Below are positions 8,955 to 15,862 of a stretch of DNA of 64,000 nucleotides, piece by piece; within the stretch, counting starts at the first letter, position 1; every line of letters begins with the position of its first letter. Location: the NCBI GenBank assembly GCA_003531585.1, contig DQFX01000041.1, positions 1-64,000 on the forward strand. The letters are read 5' to 3'. Source of the DNA: Oscillospiraceae bacterium (lineage in GTDB: Bacteria > Bacillota > Clostridia > Oscillospirales > Ruminococcaceae). The notes beneath the pieces are model-generated. The model saw only the letters and a list, made by a program, of their open reading frames with translations. It had not been told where the DNA came from and did no database searches. Position numbers and translations under genes: made by a program.

Positions 8955-9788
8955 ATGCCACAATTTATTGAAATAACCTCCCTGGATCACCCGGGCTGCG
9001 AGGTCTACACGAAACTTACCGAAGCGCAGCTCCGCAACCGCCTGGAGCCGGAAAAAGGAATATTCATAGCTGAAAGTCCGAAGGTAATACAGCTTGCGCT
9101 TGAGCGCGGATACGAGCTGATATCCATTCTGACCGAGAAACGCTGTCTTGACGGCGTTGCCGGCGACCTTTTAAGGAACTGCGGAGATATCCCTGTTTAC
9201 CTTGCTGAGCCGGATATACTCTCGACAATGACGGGCTACAAGCTGAACCGCGGCGTGCTTTGTGCCGTTCGGCGTCCGAAGCCGAAGTCTGCGGAGGAGA
9301 TTTGCAGGAACGCTCACCGCATAGCTGTTCTTGAAAATATCGTCGACACAACGAACATCGGAGCGGTGTTCCGCTCAGCTGCGGCTCTCGGAATAGACGC
9401 TGTACTTATAACGCCTTCCTGCTGCGATCCGCTGCTGAGAAGAGCGGTGCGCGTCAGCATGGGTACGGTGCTTGTGGTTCCCTGGGCGCATATCGGCGAG
9501 GAGCCGGAGGACTGGCCGGAGAATGGGCTGTCGCTGCTGAATTCCTGGGGATTCAAAACGGCTGCAATGGCGCTCAGCGGCAGGTCCGTGAGCATTGACG
9601 ATCCCGCGCTCGCCGCTGTGGATAAGCTTGCGATCGTGCTGGGAACCGAGGGCGACGGACTTTCAAAGGACACGATAGCCCGCTGCGATTATACCGTGAA
9701 GATCCCGATGTCGAACGGTGTTGATTCCCTGAATGTAGCTGCGGCGGGAGCAGTAGCATTCTGGCAGCTCAAATGGCGCGGGGAGTGA
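8955..9788 (+). CDS. SpoU/TrmH-family RNA 2'-O-methyltransferase
   Basis: A 277-residue SPOUT methyltransferase. All three SpoU motifs are present: NIGAVFRSAAALG in motif 1, IVLGTEGDGLS in motif 2 and SLNVAAAGAVAFW in motif 3. The N-terminal 90 residues match the substrate-binding extension of the rRNA-modifying members. It should methylate a ribose 2'-hydroxyl in rRNA or tRNA using S-adenosylmethionine; the target base cannot be told. It starts one base after the kinase stop, so it is translated from the same message. Confidence 0.88.
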   Translation: MPQFIEITSLDHPGCEVYTKLTEAQLRNRLEPEKGIFIAESPKVIQLALERGYELISILTEKRCLDGVAGDLLRNCGDIPVYLAEPDILSTMTGYKLNRGVLCAVRRPKPKSAEEICRNAHRIAVLENIVDTTNIGAVFRSAAALGIDAVLITPSCCDPLLRRAVRVSMGTVLVVPWAHIGEEPEDWPENGLSLLNSWGFKTAAMALSGRSVSIDDPALAAVDKLAIVLGTEGDGLSKDTIARCDYTVKIPMSNGVDSLNVAAAGAVAFWQLKWRGE

Positions 9789-9793
9789 TCTGA

Positions 9794-10666
9794 ATGCCTT
9801 TTCTCTATGAACATGGCGACATGCTGAATCGCCCGATAGAGTGCTTCTATTTTGACACTAGCTCAAAGTATTTTCCGGTGCATGCCCACTGGCACTTCTA
9901 TATGGAGTTGATCTACATGTACGACGGAAAGGTCGAAGCTTCCAGTGCGGGTGAGAAATACATTGTTGAAAAGGGCGACATGATGCTTTTCCACCCGAAG
10001 GCGGTGCATTCTATTTCGTACTGCCCGGGTTCGCCGGATGCGCGGTACGCTGTTATCAAGCTTGATATCAGCCGCATGAGCCTTACGCCGAGCTACGCGC
10101 CAAAGCTCAGAAGTATTTTCCTGAGCGCCGAAAAGAAAAATATGACGCCGTTCTTCGCGGCTTCCCAGACTGAAAAAATGCGCGCCGGCGAGGTACTCAC
10201 GCGGTGCATTGAGGAAATGAGGCAGCAGAGATACGGCTTTGATCTCGTGATACGTTCCGAGCTGTATGGGCTGCTGATCAACATTCTGCGCTGCTGGCAG
10301 GATCAGGGATTTTCAGTCGACAGCGAGGCGTATTCCGAGGACTCCCGTTACGACATTTACAACATTACGGAGTTCATCGACGAGCGGCTGTCGTCCGGCG
10401 TGCAGGTCAGCGAGGTCGCGGAGCGCTGCGGCATGAGCTATTCCTATTTTGCGAAGAAGTTTCTTGCGGTCTACGGAAAGACCTGCAAGGAATACATTGA
10501 GGAAATGCGTATTATCAAAGCTGAAGAATTCCTGGTTTTCACGGATTTTGATTTGCAGAAGATCAGCAGCGAAACGGGATTTTCCGACTGCTCGCACATG
10601 ATAAAGAGCTTCAAGAAGCTGCGTGGAATAACGCCCAAGCAGTACCGCATTAAGCTTGCCGAATAA
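9794..10666 (+). CDS. AraC-family transcriptional regulator
   Basis: A 290-residue regulator with an N-terminal cupin-like ligand domain (HAHWHFYMELIYM near residue 30, MMLFHPKAVHSI near residue 70) and two C-terminal helix-turn-helices (EVAERCGMSYSYFAKKF and ISSETGFSDCSHMIKSFK). This form typically senses sugars or oligosaccharides in Firmicutes. It lies five bases after the methylase gene and ends an operon of three. The cellulase and mannanase genes on either side are natural candidate targets, but no operator was identified. Confidence 0.87.
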   Translation: MPFLYEHGDMLNRPIECFYFDTSSKYFPVHAHWHFYMELIYMYDGKVEASSAGEKYIVEKGDMMLFHPKAVHSISYCPGSPDARYAVIKLDISRMSLTPSYAPKLRSIFLSAEKKNMTPFFAASQTEKMRAGEVLTRCIEEMRQQRYGFDLVIRSELYGLLINILRCWQDQGFSVDSEAYSEDSRYDIYNITEFIDERLSSGVQVSEVAERCGMSYSYFAKKFLAVYGKTCKEYIEEMRIIKAEEFLVFTDFDLQKISSETGFSDCSHMIKSFKKLRGITPKQYRIKLAE

Positions 10667-10671
10667 AACGA

Positions 10672-10694
10672 CCCCGCACCGGAAAAGCGCGGGG
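10672..10694. terminator. Hairpin between convergent araC-type and GH26 genes
   Basis: The stem CCCCGC / GCGGGG lies between convergent genes. On the minus strand it is followed by a T-rich stretch (GTCGTTTTATT); on the plus strand the tail is poor. Confidence 0.55.
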
Positions 10695-10699
10695 CAAAT

Positions 10700-11665
10700 T
10701 TATAGTCTGCATTCGTAGAGCTTAGGCAGCTTGTCGAGCGTCACAGCGTTTTCGCAGGAGTAAGCCCGGCGCAGCTCATCATACGATGTGAAATTTTCGG
10801 AAGTCGTGAAACTGCCAGACCAGGTCATGAACCAGCTCCAGGGTACATGGTGTTCGATGAGCGCGGGAACGTCCGGAATAGTGCCGATCTCCGCGACTGC
10901 CGCGAGTTTTTCCGTGGAAATACTGCCGCTGATTTCGGCGTATTCCCTGGCAAGGTCTGTGTGCTCGTGAGCCGGGGGATAGAGGTCACGGGAGATGATA
11001 TCAACAACATCGTCGCCGGGATAGTTTTCGACTTTCGGGGAATTCTGCACCCAGATGAGGTTGTCAAGGCGGTGGCGTTCCGTGAAGCGCTCGAACATCA
11101 GGCGGTAGAGCTTTTTGCACGGCTCCGCGCCTTCGCGTCCCCACCAGAACCAGCTGCCCTCGGCCTCGTGGAAGGGTCTCCATAGTATCGGGATATGCTC
11201 GTCGCTGAAAGGCCGCAGAAGTCCCGCCATGTAGTCGAGGTCGTTCAGAAATGCCGCGTTTTCCGGAGTTCCTGACTGAGCGGCTCTGGAAGCGCTGAAA
11301 TCCGTGTTCTCGGAAAAGAAAGACTTGTCGCGGCCGCCCAGCGGGGAAAACCAGTGCCAGGTGAAGGTGATAAGTCCGCCGAGCCTTGCCCATTCCCATG
11401 CTTTTCGGAGCGTTCCGCGGGCGTTAACGACCTCAGTCATGCATTCCTCGCCGGAGTTCTCCGGGCGGATATTAGGCGAGTAGCCGAGGAGTTCAAACCC
11501 GCAGAGCGCCGGAAGTTTTCCGGTTACGCGGCGGATATGCTCCAGTTCGGGCTGCTCCATTGTCTGGGTGTGCTGACCCAGTATCAGCCTGTTTCCGCGG
11601 TTCTCCTCGAGGTAATCAAGTACGCGCTGAACCTCCGGCTGCGCGTTCGGGTTAACGGCTCTCAT
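10700..11665 (-). CDS. GH26 beta-mannanase-like hydrolase without signal peptide
   Basis: A 321-residue GH26 protein. The acid/base region reads WRPFHEAEGSWFWWG with E167, and the nucleophile region reads VAEIG with E259; both fit the mannanase active site, and the length is that of a lone catalytic domain. The N-terminus (MRAVNPNAQPEVQRVLDYL) has no signal peptide or lipobox, so it should act in the cytoplasm, perhaps on imported mannooligosaccharides. The start ATG overlaps the tcdA stop as TAATG and GAGGAG lies just upstream, so it is translationally coupled. Codons in frame upstream of this ATG lie inside tcdA and read as non-protein. Confidence 0.85.
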   Translation of the reverse strand: MRAVNPNAQPEVQRVLDYLEENRGNRLILGQHTQTMEQPELEHIRRVTGKLPALCGFELLGYSPNIRPENSGEECMTEVVNARGTLRKAWEWARLGGLITFTWHWFSPLGGRDKSFFSENTDFSASRAAQSGTPENAAFLNDLDYMAGLLRPFSDEHIPILWRPFHEAEGSWFWWGREGAEPCKKLYRLMFERFTERHRLDNLIWVQNSPKVENYPGDDVVDIISRDLYPPAHEHTDLAREYAEISGSISTEKLAAVAEIGTIPDVPALIEHHVPWSWFMTWSGSFTTSENFTSYDELRRAYSCENAVTLDKLPKLYECRL

Positions 11666-12432
11666 TATTTCACTCCTCTGAATCCGGTGATGTCCTTGAT
11701 GACCTCTCCGGCTATGATAAGTCCCACAACGGACGGTACGAACGCGTTGCTTCCCGGCACCTGATTGCGGTGTGTGCATTTCCTTTTTGTTCCGGGAGGG
11801 CAGACGCAGTGCTGTTCGCAGCTTATCGCCATATCGTCGACCGGGGTGATAGGCTTTTCCTTGGAATATACTACCTTCAGCTTGCGGACTCCGCGCTTTT
11901 TCAGCTCGTATCGCATTACGCGGGCAAGCGGGCAGACCGAGGTGCTGTAGATATCCGCGACTTCAAAACGGGTCGGGTCGACCTTGTTTCCTGCGCCCAT
12001 GGAGCATATTATCGGGGTGCTGCACTTCTGCGCGTTCATTACAAGCTCTATTTTTCCGGTTACGGTGTCGATGGCGTCAACAACGTAGTCATACTGCGAG
12101 AAATCGAACTGGTCTGCGGTTTCGGGAGTGTAGAAGGTCTGCCAGCAGTTGACCGTCATGTCGGGGTTTATCTCAAGCAGGCGCTCTTTGGCTGCTTCTA
12201 CCTTATATCTGCCAACGGTTTTCCTGGTGGCGAATATCTGGCGGTTTATGTTGGTGAGGCAGACCTTGTCGTCGTCGATGATGTCGAGGGTGCCTACCCC
12301 GCTTCTTGCGAGGGCTTCAGCGGTGAATCCGCCTACGCCGCCTATTCCGAATATTGCCACTCTGGAGCCGGCGAGTTTTTCCATGGCTTCCTTGCCGAAT
12401 ATGAGTTCGGTTCTTGAAAATTGATTCAGCAT
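11665..12432 (-). CDS. tcdA: tRNA threonylcarbamoyladenosine dehydratase (TcdA-like, ThiF fold)
   Basis: A 255-residue E1-like ATP-dependent enzyme that should cyclise t6A37 of tRNA to ct6A. It shows the nucleotide-binding loop VAIFGIGGVGGFTAEAL, then LTNINRQIFAT, VDAIDTVTGK and a C-terminal Cys-containing tail, the usual TcdA/CsdL layout and length. It is the first gene of a two-gene message with the GH26 gene from a near-perfect promoter. The pairing of a tRNA enzyme with a mannanase has no obvious functional logic. Confidence 0.85.
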   Translation of the reverse strand: MLNQFSRTELIFGKEAMEKLAGSRVAIFGIGGVGGFTAEALARSGVGTLDIIDDDKVCLTNINRQIFATRKTVGRYKVEAAKERLLEINPDMTVNCWQTFYTPETADQFDFSQYDYVVDAIDTVTGKIELVMNAQKCSTPIICSMGAGNKVDPTRFEVADIYSTSVCPLARVMRYELKKRGVRKLKVVYSKEKPITPVDDMAISCEQHCVCPPGTKRKCTHRNQVPGSNAFVPSVVGLIIAGEVIKDITGFRGVK

Positions 12433-12476
12433 TCTGTATTCCTGTCCTTTGTCTATTAAACATATGGTTCTGATAT

Positions 12477-12505
12477 ATTATACATTTTCGCTCCGGGATT
12501 GTCAA
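12477..12505 (-). promoter_or_regulatory. Strong promoter for tcdA-GH26 operon
   Basis: On the minus strand, perfect TTGACA (12505-12500), 17-bp spacer, perfect TATAAT (12482-12477). Confidence 0.8.
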
Positions 12506-12556
12506 TAGCTAATCACGAAATAATTATACAGTATTGACGAAAATTCGCGAAAGGTA

Positions 12557-12585
12557 TTGAAAAAAAGCCGCGCATAGGATATAAT
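12557..12585 (+). promoter_or_regulatory. Promoter for hpt
   Basis: TTGAAA (12557-12562), 17-bp spacer, perfect TATAAT (12580-12585). The predicted 5' leader is about 65 nt and shows small hairpins but no recognised purine riboswitch. Confidence 0.75.
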
Positions 12586-12658
12586 AACATATATGTATAT
12601 GCCGCAGAAACCAGGCTGCGAAATAAATCCGGTCGGCAGACCCAGGGAGGAAAACATC

Positions 12659-13204
12659 TTGACATCAGCAAACGATCTTACAAAGAACATAAAGCGCGTT
12701 ATCTTCACAGAGGAGGAGATAAAGGCGAAAATTGTGGAGGCGGGCAGGGAACTCAGCGAGAAATACGCCGGAAAGCCGCTGCTTCTGGTGAGCATACTTA
12801 ACGGCGCGTTCGTATTCATGGCGGACTTCTGCCGCGCGGTGACGATTCCGTGCGAGATAGCGTTCATGTGCGCAAAGAGTTACTATAACGGCACCGTATC
12901 CAGCGGCGAGGTCACTATCACGAAGGATCTTACCCAGGACATCAGCGGGTACCACGTTGTTATACTTGAGGACATAATCGACACCGGCCGTACCCTGAAA
13001 GCAGTTGTGGAGCTGCTGAAGAAACGCGATCCGCTTTCACTTGAGGTTATCACGCTGCTGGACAAGCCGTCCCGCCGTGCGGTGGAGTTCGAAGCGGACA
13101 AGGCGCTGTTCACTATCCCGGATTATTTCGTGATAGGCTACGGGCTTGACTGCGGCGAGAAGTACCGCAACCTGCCCTACATCGCAGAATACAGCGCGGA
13201 CTGA
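12659..13204 (+). CDS. hpt: Hypoxanthine phosphoribosyltransferase
   Basis: A 181-residue purine salvage enzyme converting hypoxanthine or guanine plus PRPP to the nucleotide. The PRPP loop reads VVILEDIIDTGRTL; the earlier loop VSILNGAFVFMADF and the late YGLDCGEKYRNLPYI also match the family. The start is TTG at 12659, eight bases after GGGAGG (12645-12650). An in-frame ATG at 12593 would add 22 residues not found in the family and lies at the predicted transcription start. The next sequence downstream is a broken purine permease, which suggests an old salvage operon. Confidence 0.9.
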   Translation: MTSANDLTKNIKRVIFTEEEIKAKIVEAGRELSEKYAGKPLLLVSILNGAFVFMADFCRAVTIPCEIAFMCAKSYYNGTVSSGEVTITKDLTQDISGYHVVILEDIIDTGRTLKAVVELLKKRDPLSLEVITLLDKPSRRAVEFEADKALFTIPDYFVIGYGLDCGEKYRNLPYIAEYSAD

Positions 13205-13212
13205 GAGGTAAA

Positions 13213-13550
13213 ATAAACACAAATTCAAATAACACTAAGCAGCTGGGATTCCTTGAAAGGGTATTCATACTGAAGGAAAATCACACGGACGTCAAAACCG
13301 AGCTTGCCGCGGGACTTACTACGTTTATGACGATGGCGTATATTCTGGCGGTCAACCCGAGTATTCTTTCAGCGGCAGGAATGGACGGCACCGCGGTTCT
13401 CATCGCTGCCTGCATAGCTTCCTTCATCGGCACAATGCTGATGGGACTTCTCGCGAATCTGCCGTTTGCGCTCTCGGCGGGAATGGCAAAAAGATACCGC
13501 CGCTGATTTACGTATTGACGGTGCTGTTTATTCTGAATATATTCTCCTGT
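13213..13550 (+). pseudogene. Remnant of NCS2 purine permease (AdeQ/PbuG type)
   Basis: Directly after hpt one frame reads about 97 codons of the N-terminus of an NCS2 nucleobase permease (ERVFILKENHTDVKTELAAG, then LTTFMTMAYILAVNPSILS), ending at LPFALSAGMA. It then jumps, in another frame, to a tail KKIPPLIYVLTVLFILNIF that matches the last helix of these permeases. The roughly 350-400 codons between are missing. The expected start position holds ATA (13213-13215) behind AGAGG rather than ATG. The first frame stops at 13504-13506. An internal deletion plus frame disruption makes this a non-functional relic. Confidence 0.8.
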
Positions 13551-13557
13551 AAATTTT

Positions 13558-13587
13558 CAGCCGCTCTGGGTCAGCTCAGGGCGGCTG
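13558..13587 (+). terminator. Terminator left from the permease gene
   Basis: The stem CAGCCGC / GCGGCTG has extra pairing inside the loop and lies just after the permease tail remnant. The following run is AT-rich but not a clean T tract. Confidence 0.5.
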
Positions 13588-13598
13588 TATATATTAAA

Positions 13599-13634
13599 AT
13601 CCCCCGGAAGGCTCGTCTGAACCCCCGGGGGATT
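13599..13634 (-). terminator. Terminator of GH5-CBM gene
   Basis: A 10-bp stem (AATCCCCCGG / CCGGGGGATT) with a 16-nt loop, followed by TTTTAATA on the minus strand, lies right after the cellulase stop codon. Confidence 0.7.
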
Positions 13635-13638
13635 ACTA

Positions 13639-15387
13639 TTAGTGATTCCTGAACCACTTTCGTATCCATGCTCCGCTTTCGGAGTAATCGCTGTCCGACC
13701 ACTTTCCGTCCGCCTTCGCGGATTCCTTGAAGCAGGAGGAGGATTCGTTCTTGTTTGCGAGGTTCCAGTTGCAGTAGCTTACGCCGTATTTATCAAGCAG
13801 CTTGAGCCACTTTTCAGTCTGCGCGAAGTCGTTGCCGCCGTTGCCGGAGGCGTCGCAGCAGCCGAATTCCGAAACGAATATCGGAAGTTCGCCGTTGATG
13901 CATTTTTCCGTGCGTTCACGCAGCCAGTCCGTATGTGTAGCCGCATAGAAATGCAGCGCGTACATTACGTTGTCGTATTTCAGCGGGTCGGCAAGCGCCT
14001 GGTCGATGTCCTGGCTCCAGGTTGGCGTACCTACGATTATTACTGCGTCCTTGTCGTTCTTGCGTATCACAGGGATAACCTTTTCAGCGTAGGGCTTTAT
14101 AACGCCTTTCCAGGTCGCGTTTCCGTTCGGCTCGTTTACTATCTCGTAGATAATGTTGGGGTAGTCTGCGTACTTCTTTGACATCTTGTCGAAGAACTTT
14201 ATTGCTTCGTCCGTATACTGGCTCGGGTCGCCTGGATTCAGCACGTGCCAGTCAATGATGACGTACATTCCGAGCTTGATACATATATCTACGCCCTTTT
14301 CCAGGAGCTGAGTGCTTCCTTCCTTGTTCTGCATGTAGCACTGACCGTTGCCCCATTCGTCAACGTACATCGCCATGCGGACTACATTTGTGTTCCAGTC
14401 GTCGCGCAGGGTTCGGAATGCGTTTTCGTTTACGAAGTCCGGAAACCAGGTGATTCCGTGAGTACTCATGCCCCGGAGCTGGTATCCTTTTCCGTTTTTG
14501 TCCACAAGCTGGGTTCCCTTTACGGAAAGCTGACCGTGAGCGGCTACCGGAGTAGTTCCGTCCGGATCCTCAGGCGCAGGCGGAACCGTCTGTATCGTGA
14601 CCGCCGGTGTGGTGGTAGCAGGCTGAACGCTGCCGCCGTTCTGCCCGGAGTTTGTTCCGACGGAAGCAGCCGAGCCGTTAACTGTAGCTTTCGACGGCGT
14701 GAAATCACCGGGGCATGACCAGTTGAATCCGAAGCCAGTATTGCCGCCGCTGGGAACGCTTCCGTTATAGGACTCGTTCTTAATGGTGAGCGTAGTTCCG
14801 CTCACTGAGAAAACGCCGTTCCAGCTTGCGGTCAGCTTGAATCCGGATGGAACTGTCACTTTAACGGTCCAGCTTCCGACGTCGGAGCCGGAATTGTTCG
14901 TAAGTGTAGCTTCGTAGCCGCCGCACTTGTTTCCGCCTTCCTCCCAGGTGGAGTTCAGCTTCCAGTCGACCGAAAATTTCGTGAGTTCCGCCGGTTTTGT
15001 GGCTGTCGAGGTCTTGACCGTTGAAGCAGTGGTTTTCACAGTCGTGGCTGCTGTCGAAACCGGTTCGGGAGCGGCGCCTGTCGTGCTTTGAGCGGGTGTT
15101 GTTTCGGAAGAAATATCCGATGTTACTGGAGATTCAGCGGTTGACGTTTCACCAGAAAACTCCTCGGTTGGAGCGATTCCGCTAATTTCGGAAAGCTCCG
15201 GAGCGGGGGACGACTCCGCTGATACTGTGGAAGGAGCCGCTGTGAACTCGCCGCTGTCGGATACGTCAGAGGAAACCGCCGTTTCGGAATCAGCCGGAAT
15301 CTCCGCAGGCTTCTGGTCGGCGGAGCAGCCGCATAGCAGCGAAGCGCATAGAATCGCCGCGATAATGGATCTGAGCTTGTTTTTCAT
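13639..15387 (-). CDS. GH5 cellulase lipoprotein with CBM2-like module
   Basis: A 582-residue modular cellulase. The signal peptide ends in lipobox LLCGC, followed by about 110 residues of Ser/Thr/Pro/Ala linker. A CBM2-like cellulose-binding module lies at about 135-245 (VDWKLNSTWEEGG, then TASWNGVFSVSGTTLTI), followed by a second linker and a GH5 barrel with acid/base E419 in EIVNEPNG and nucleophile E507 in VSEFGCC. It most resembles GH5 subfamily 2 endoglucanases. It would be tethered to the membrane by lipid and bind cellulose directly, with no dockerin. AAAGGA precedes the ATG. A MITE-like element starts only 27 bases upstream. Confidence 0.9.
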   Translation of the reverse strand: MKNKLRSIIAAILCASLLCGCSADQKPAEIPADSETAVSSDVSDSGEFTAAPSTVSAESSPAPELSEISGIAPTEEFSGETSTAESPVTSDISSETTPAQSTTGAAPEPVSTAATTVKTTASTVKTSTATKPAELTKFSVDWKLNSTWEEGGNKCGGYEATLTNNSGSDVGSWTVKVTVPSGFKLTASWNGVFSVSGTTLTIKNESYNGSVPSGGNTGFGFNWSCPGDFTPSKATVNGSAASVGTNSGQNGGSVQPATTTPAVTIQTVPPAPEDPDGTTPVAAHGQLSVKGTQLVDKNGKGYQLRGMSTHGITWFPDFVNENAFRTLRDDWNTNVVRMAMYVDEWGNGQCYMQNKEGSTQLLEKGVDICIKLGMYVIIDWHVLNPGDPSQYTDEAIKFFDKMSKKYADYPNIIYEIVNEPNGNATWKGVIKPYAEKVIPVIRKNDKDAVIIVGTPTWSQDIDQALADPLKYDNVMYALHFYAATHTDWLRERTEKCINGELPIFVSEFGCCDASGNGGNDFAQTEKWLKLLDKYGVSYCNWNLANKNESSSCFKESAKADGKWSDSDYSESGAWIRKWFRNH

Positions 15388-15414
15388 ATAATAATCCTTT
15401 CTGAACAGGTATAC

Positions 15415-15691
15415 TTAAGGCAACACCGCACAAAGACCATATTTTGTATTTTGTACGCATCTTGCTTGCAGATTTTCCGTCATTTTGCACAATTCGTCCT
15501 TGCAAGGCGTGGTCTCCCCCGGTGGGGGAGGTGTCAACGCAAGTTGACAGAGGGGTTGACCGACAGACCAGCCTTGCTGCGTCCTCATTGTACAATCTGA
15601 CGAAAAATCAAGATCAGCCAATCAGCGAAGCGTATTATTGGCTGATCTAACTGCGCAATATGCGCACAATCTTTGTGCGGTATTGCCTTAA
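15415..15691. mobile_element. MITE-like element with 22-bp terminal inverted repeats
   Basis: The ends 15415-15436 and 15670-15691 are inverted repeats identical at 21 of 22 positions, beginning TTAAGGCAA and ending CACAAAGA; the outer TTAA may be a target duplication. The 277-bp body has no credible coding frame. Inside, nested dyads occur: a CCCCC/GGGGG hairpin near 15516-15530, GTCAAC/GTTGAC arms near 15533-15547, and GATCAGCCAAT / ATTGGCTGATC arms near 15612-15648. It is non-autonomous; no transposase is present in the window. Confidence 0.8.
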
Positions 15692-15776
15692 TTATATCAT
15701 CTCAGCAGTAAAAAATCAACTGTGTACTATCACAAAATCCGTTATGAAAACTTATGCAGAAAAATAAAAAATCATA

Positions 15777-15805
15777 TTGAAATCCGGCGAGTTTTGTGTT
15801 ATTAT
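15777..15805 (+). promoter_or_regulatory. Promoter for carB
   Basis: TTGAAA (15777-15782), 17-bp spacer, TATTAT (15800-15805). A small hairpin (TCTGTG / CACAGA, 15819-15834) lies in the leader. No PyrR-type attenuator is recognised. Confidence 0.65.
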
Positions 15806-15862
15806 ATATAGTGATAATTCTGTGCAGACACAGAGTACAAAAACGGATAAGGGAGTAAAATT

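Noticed and set aside
12586..12658. Purine riboswitch before hpt
   Set aside because: The leader is short and lacks the three-way junction and conserved loop bases.
15444..15650. Short open frames on both strands within the MITE-like element
   Set aside because: They run through the inverted repeats, have no ribosome site, and give low-quality protein sequence.
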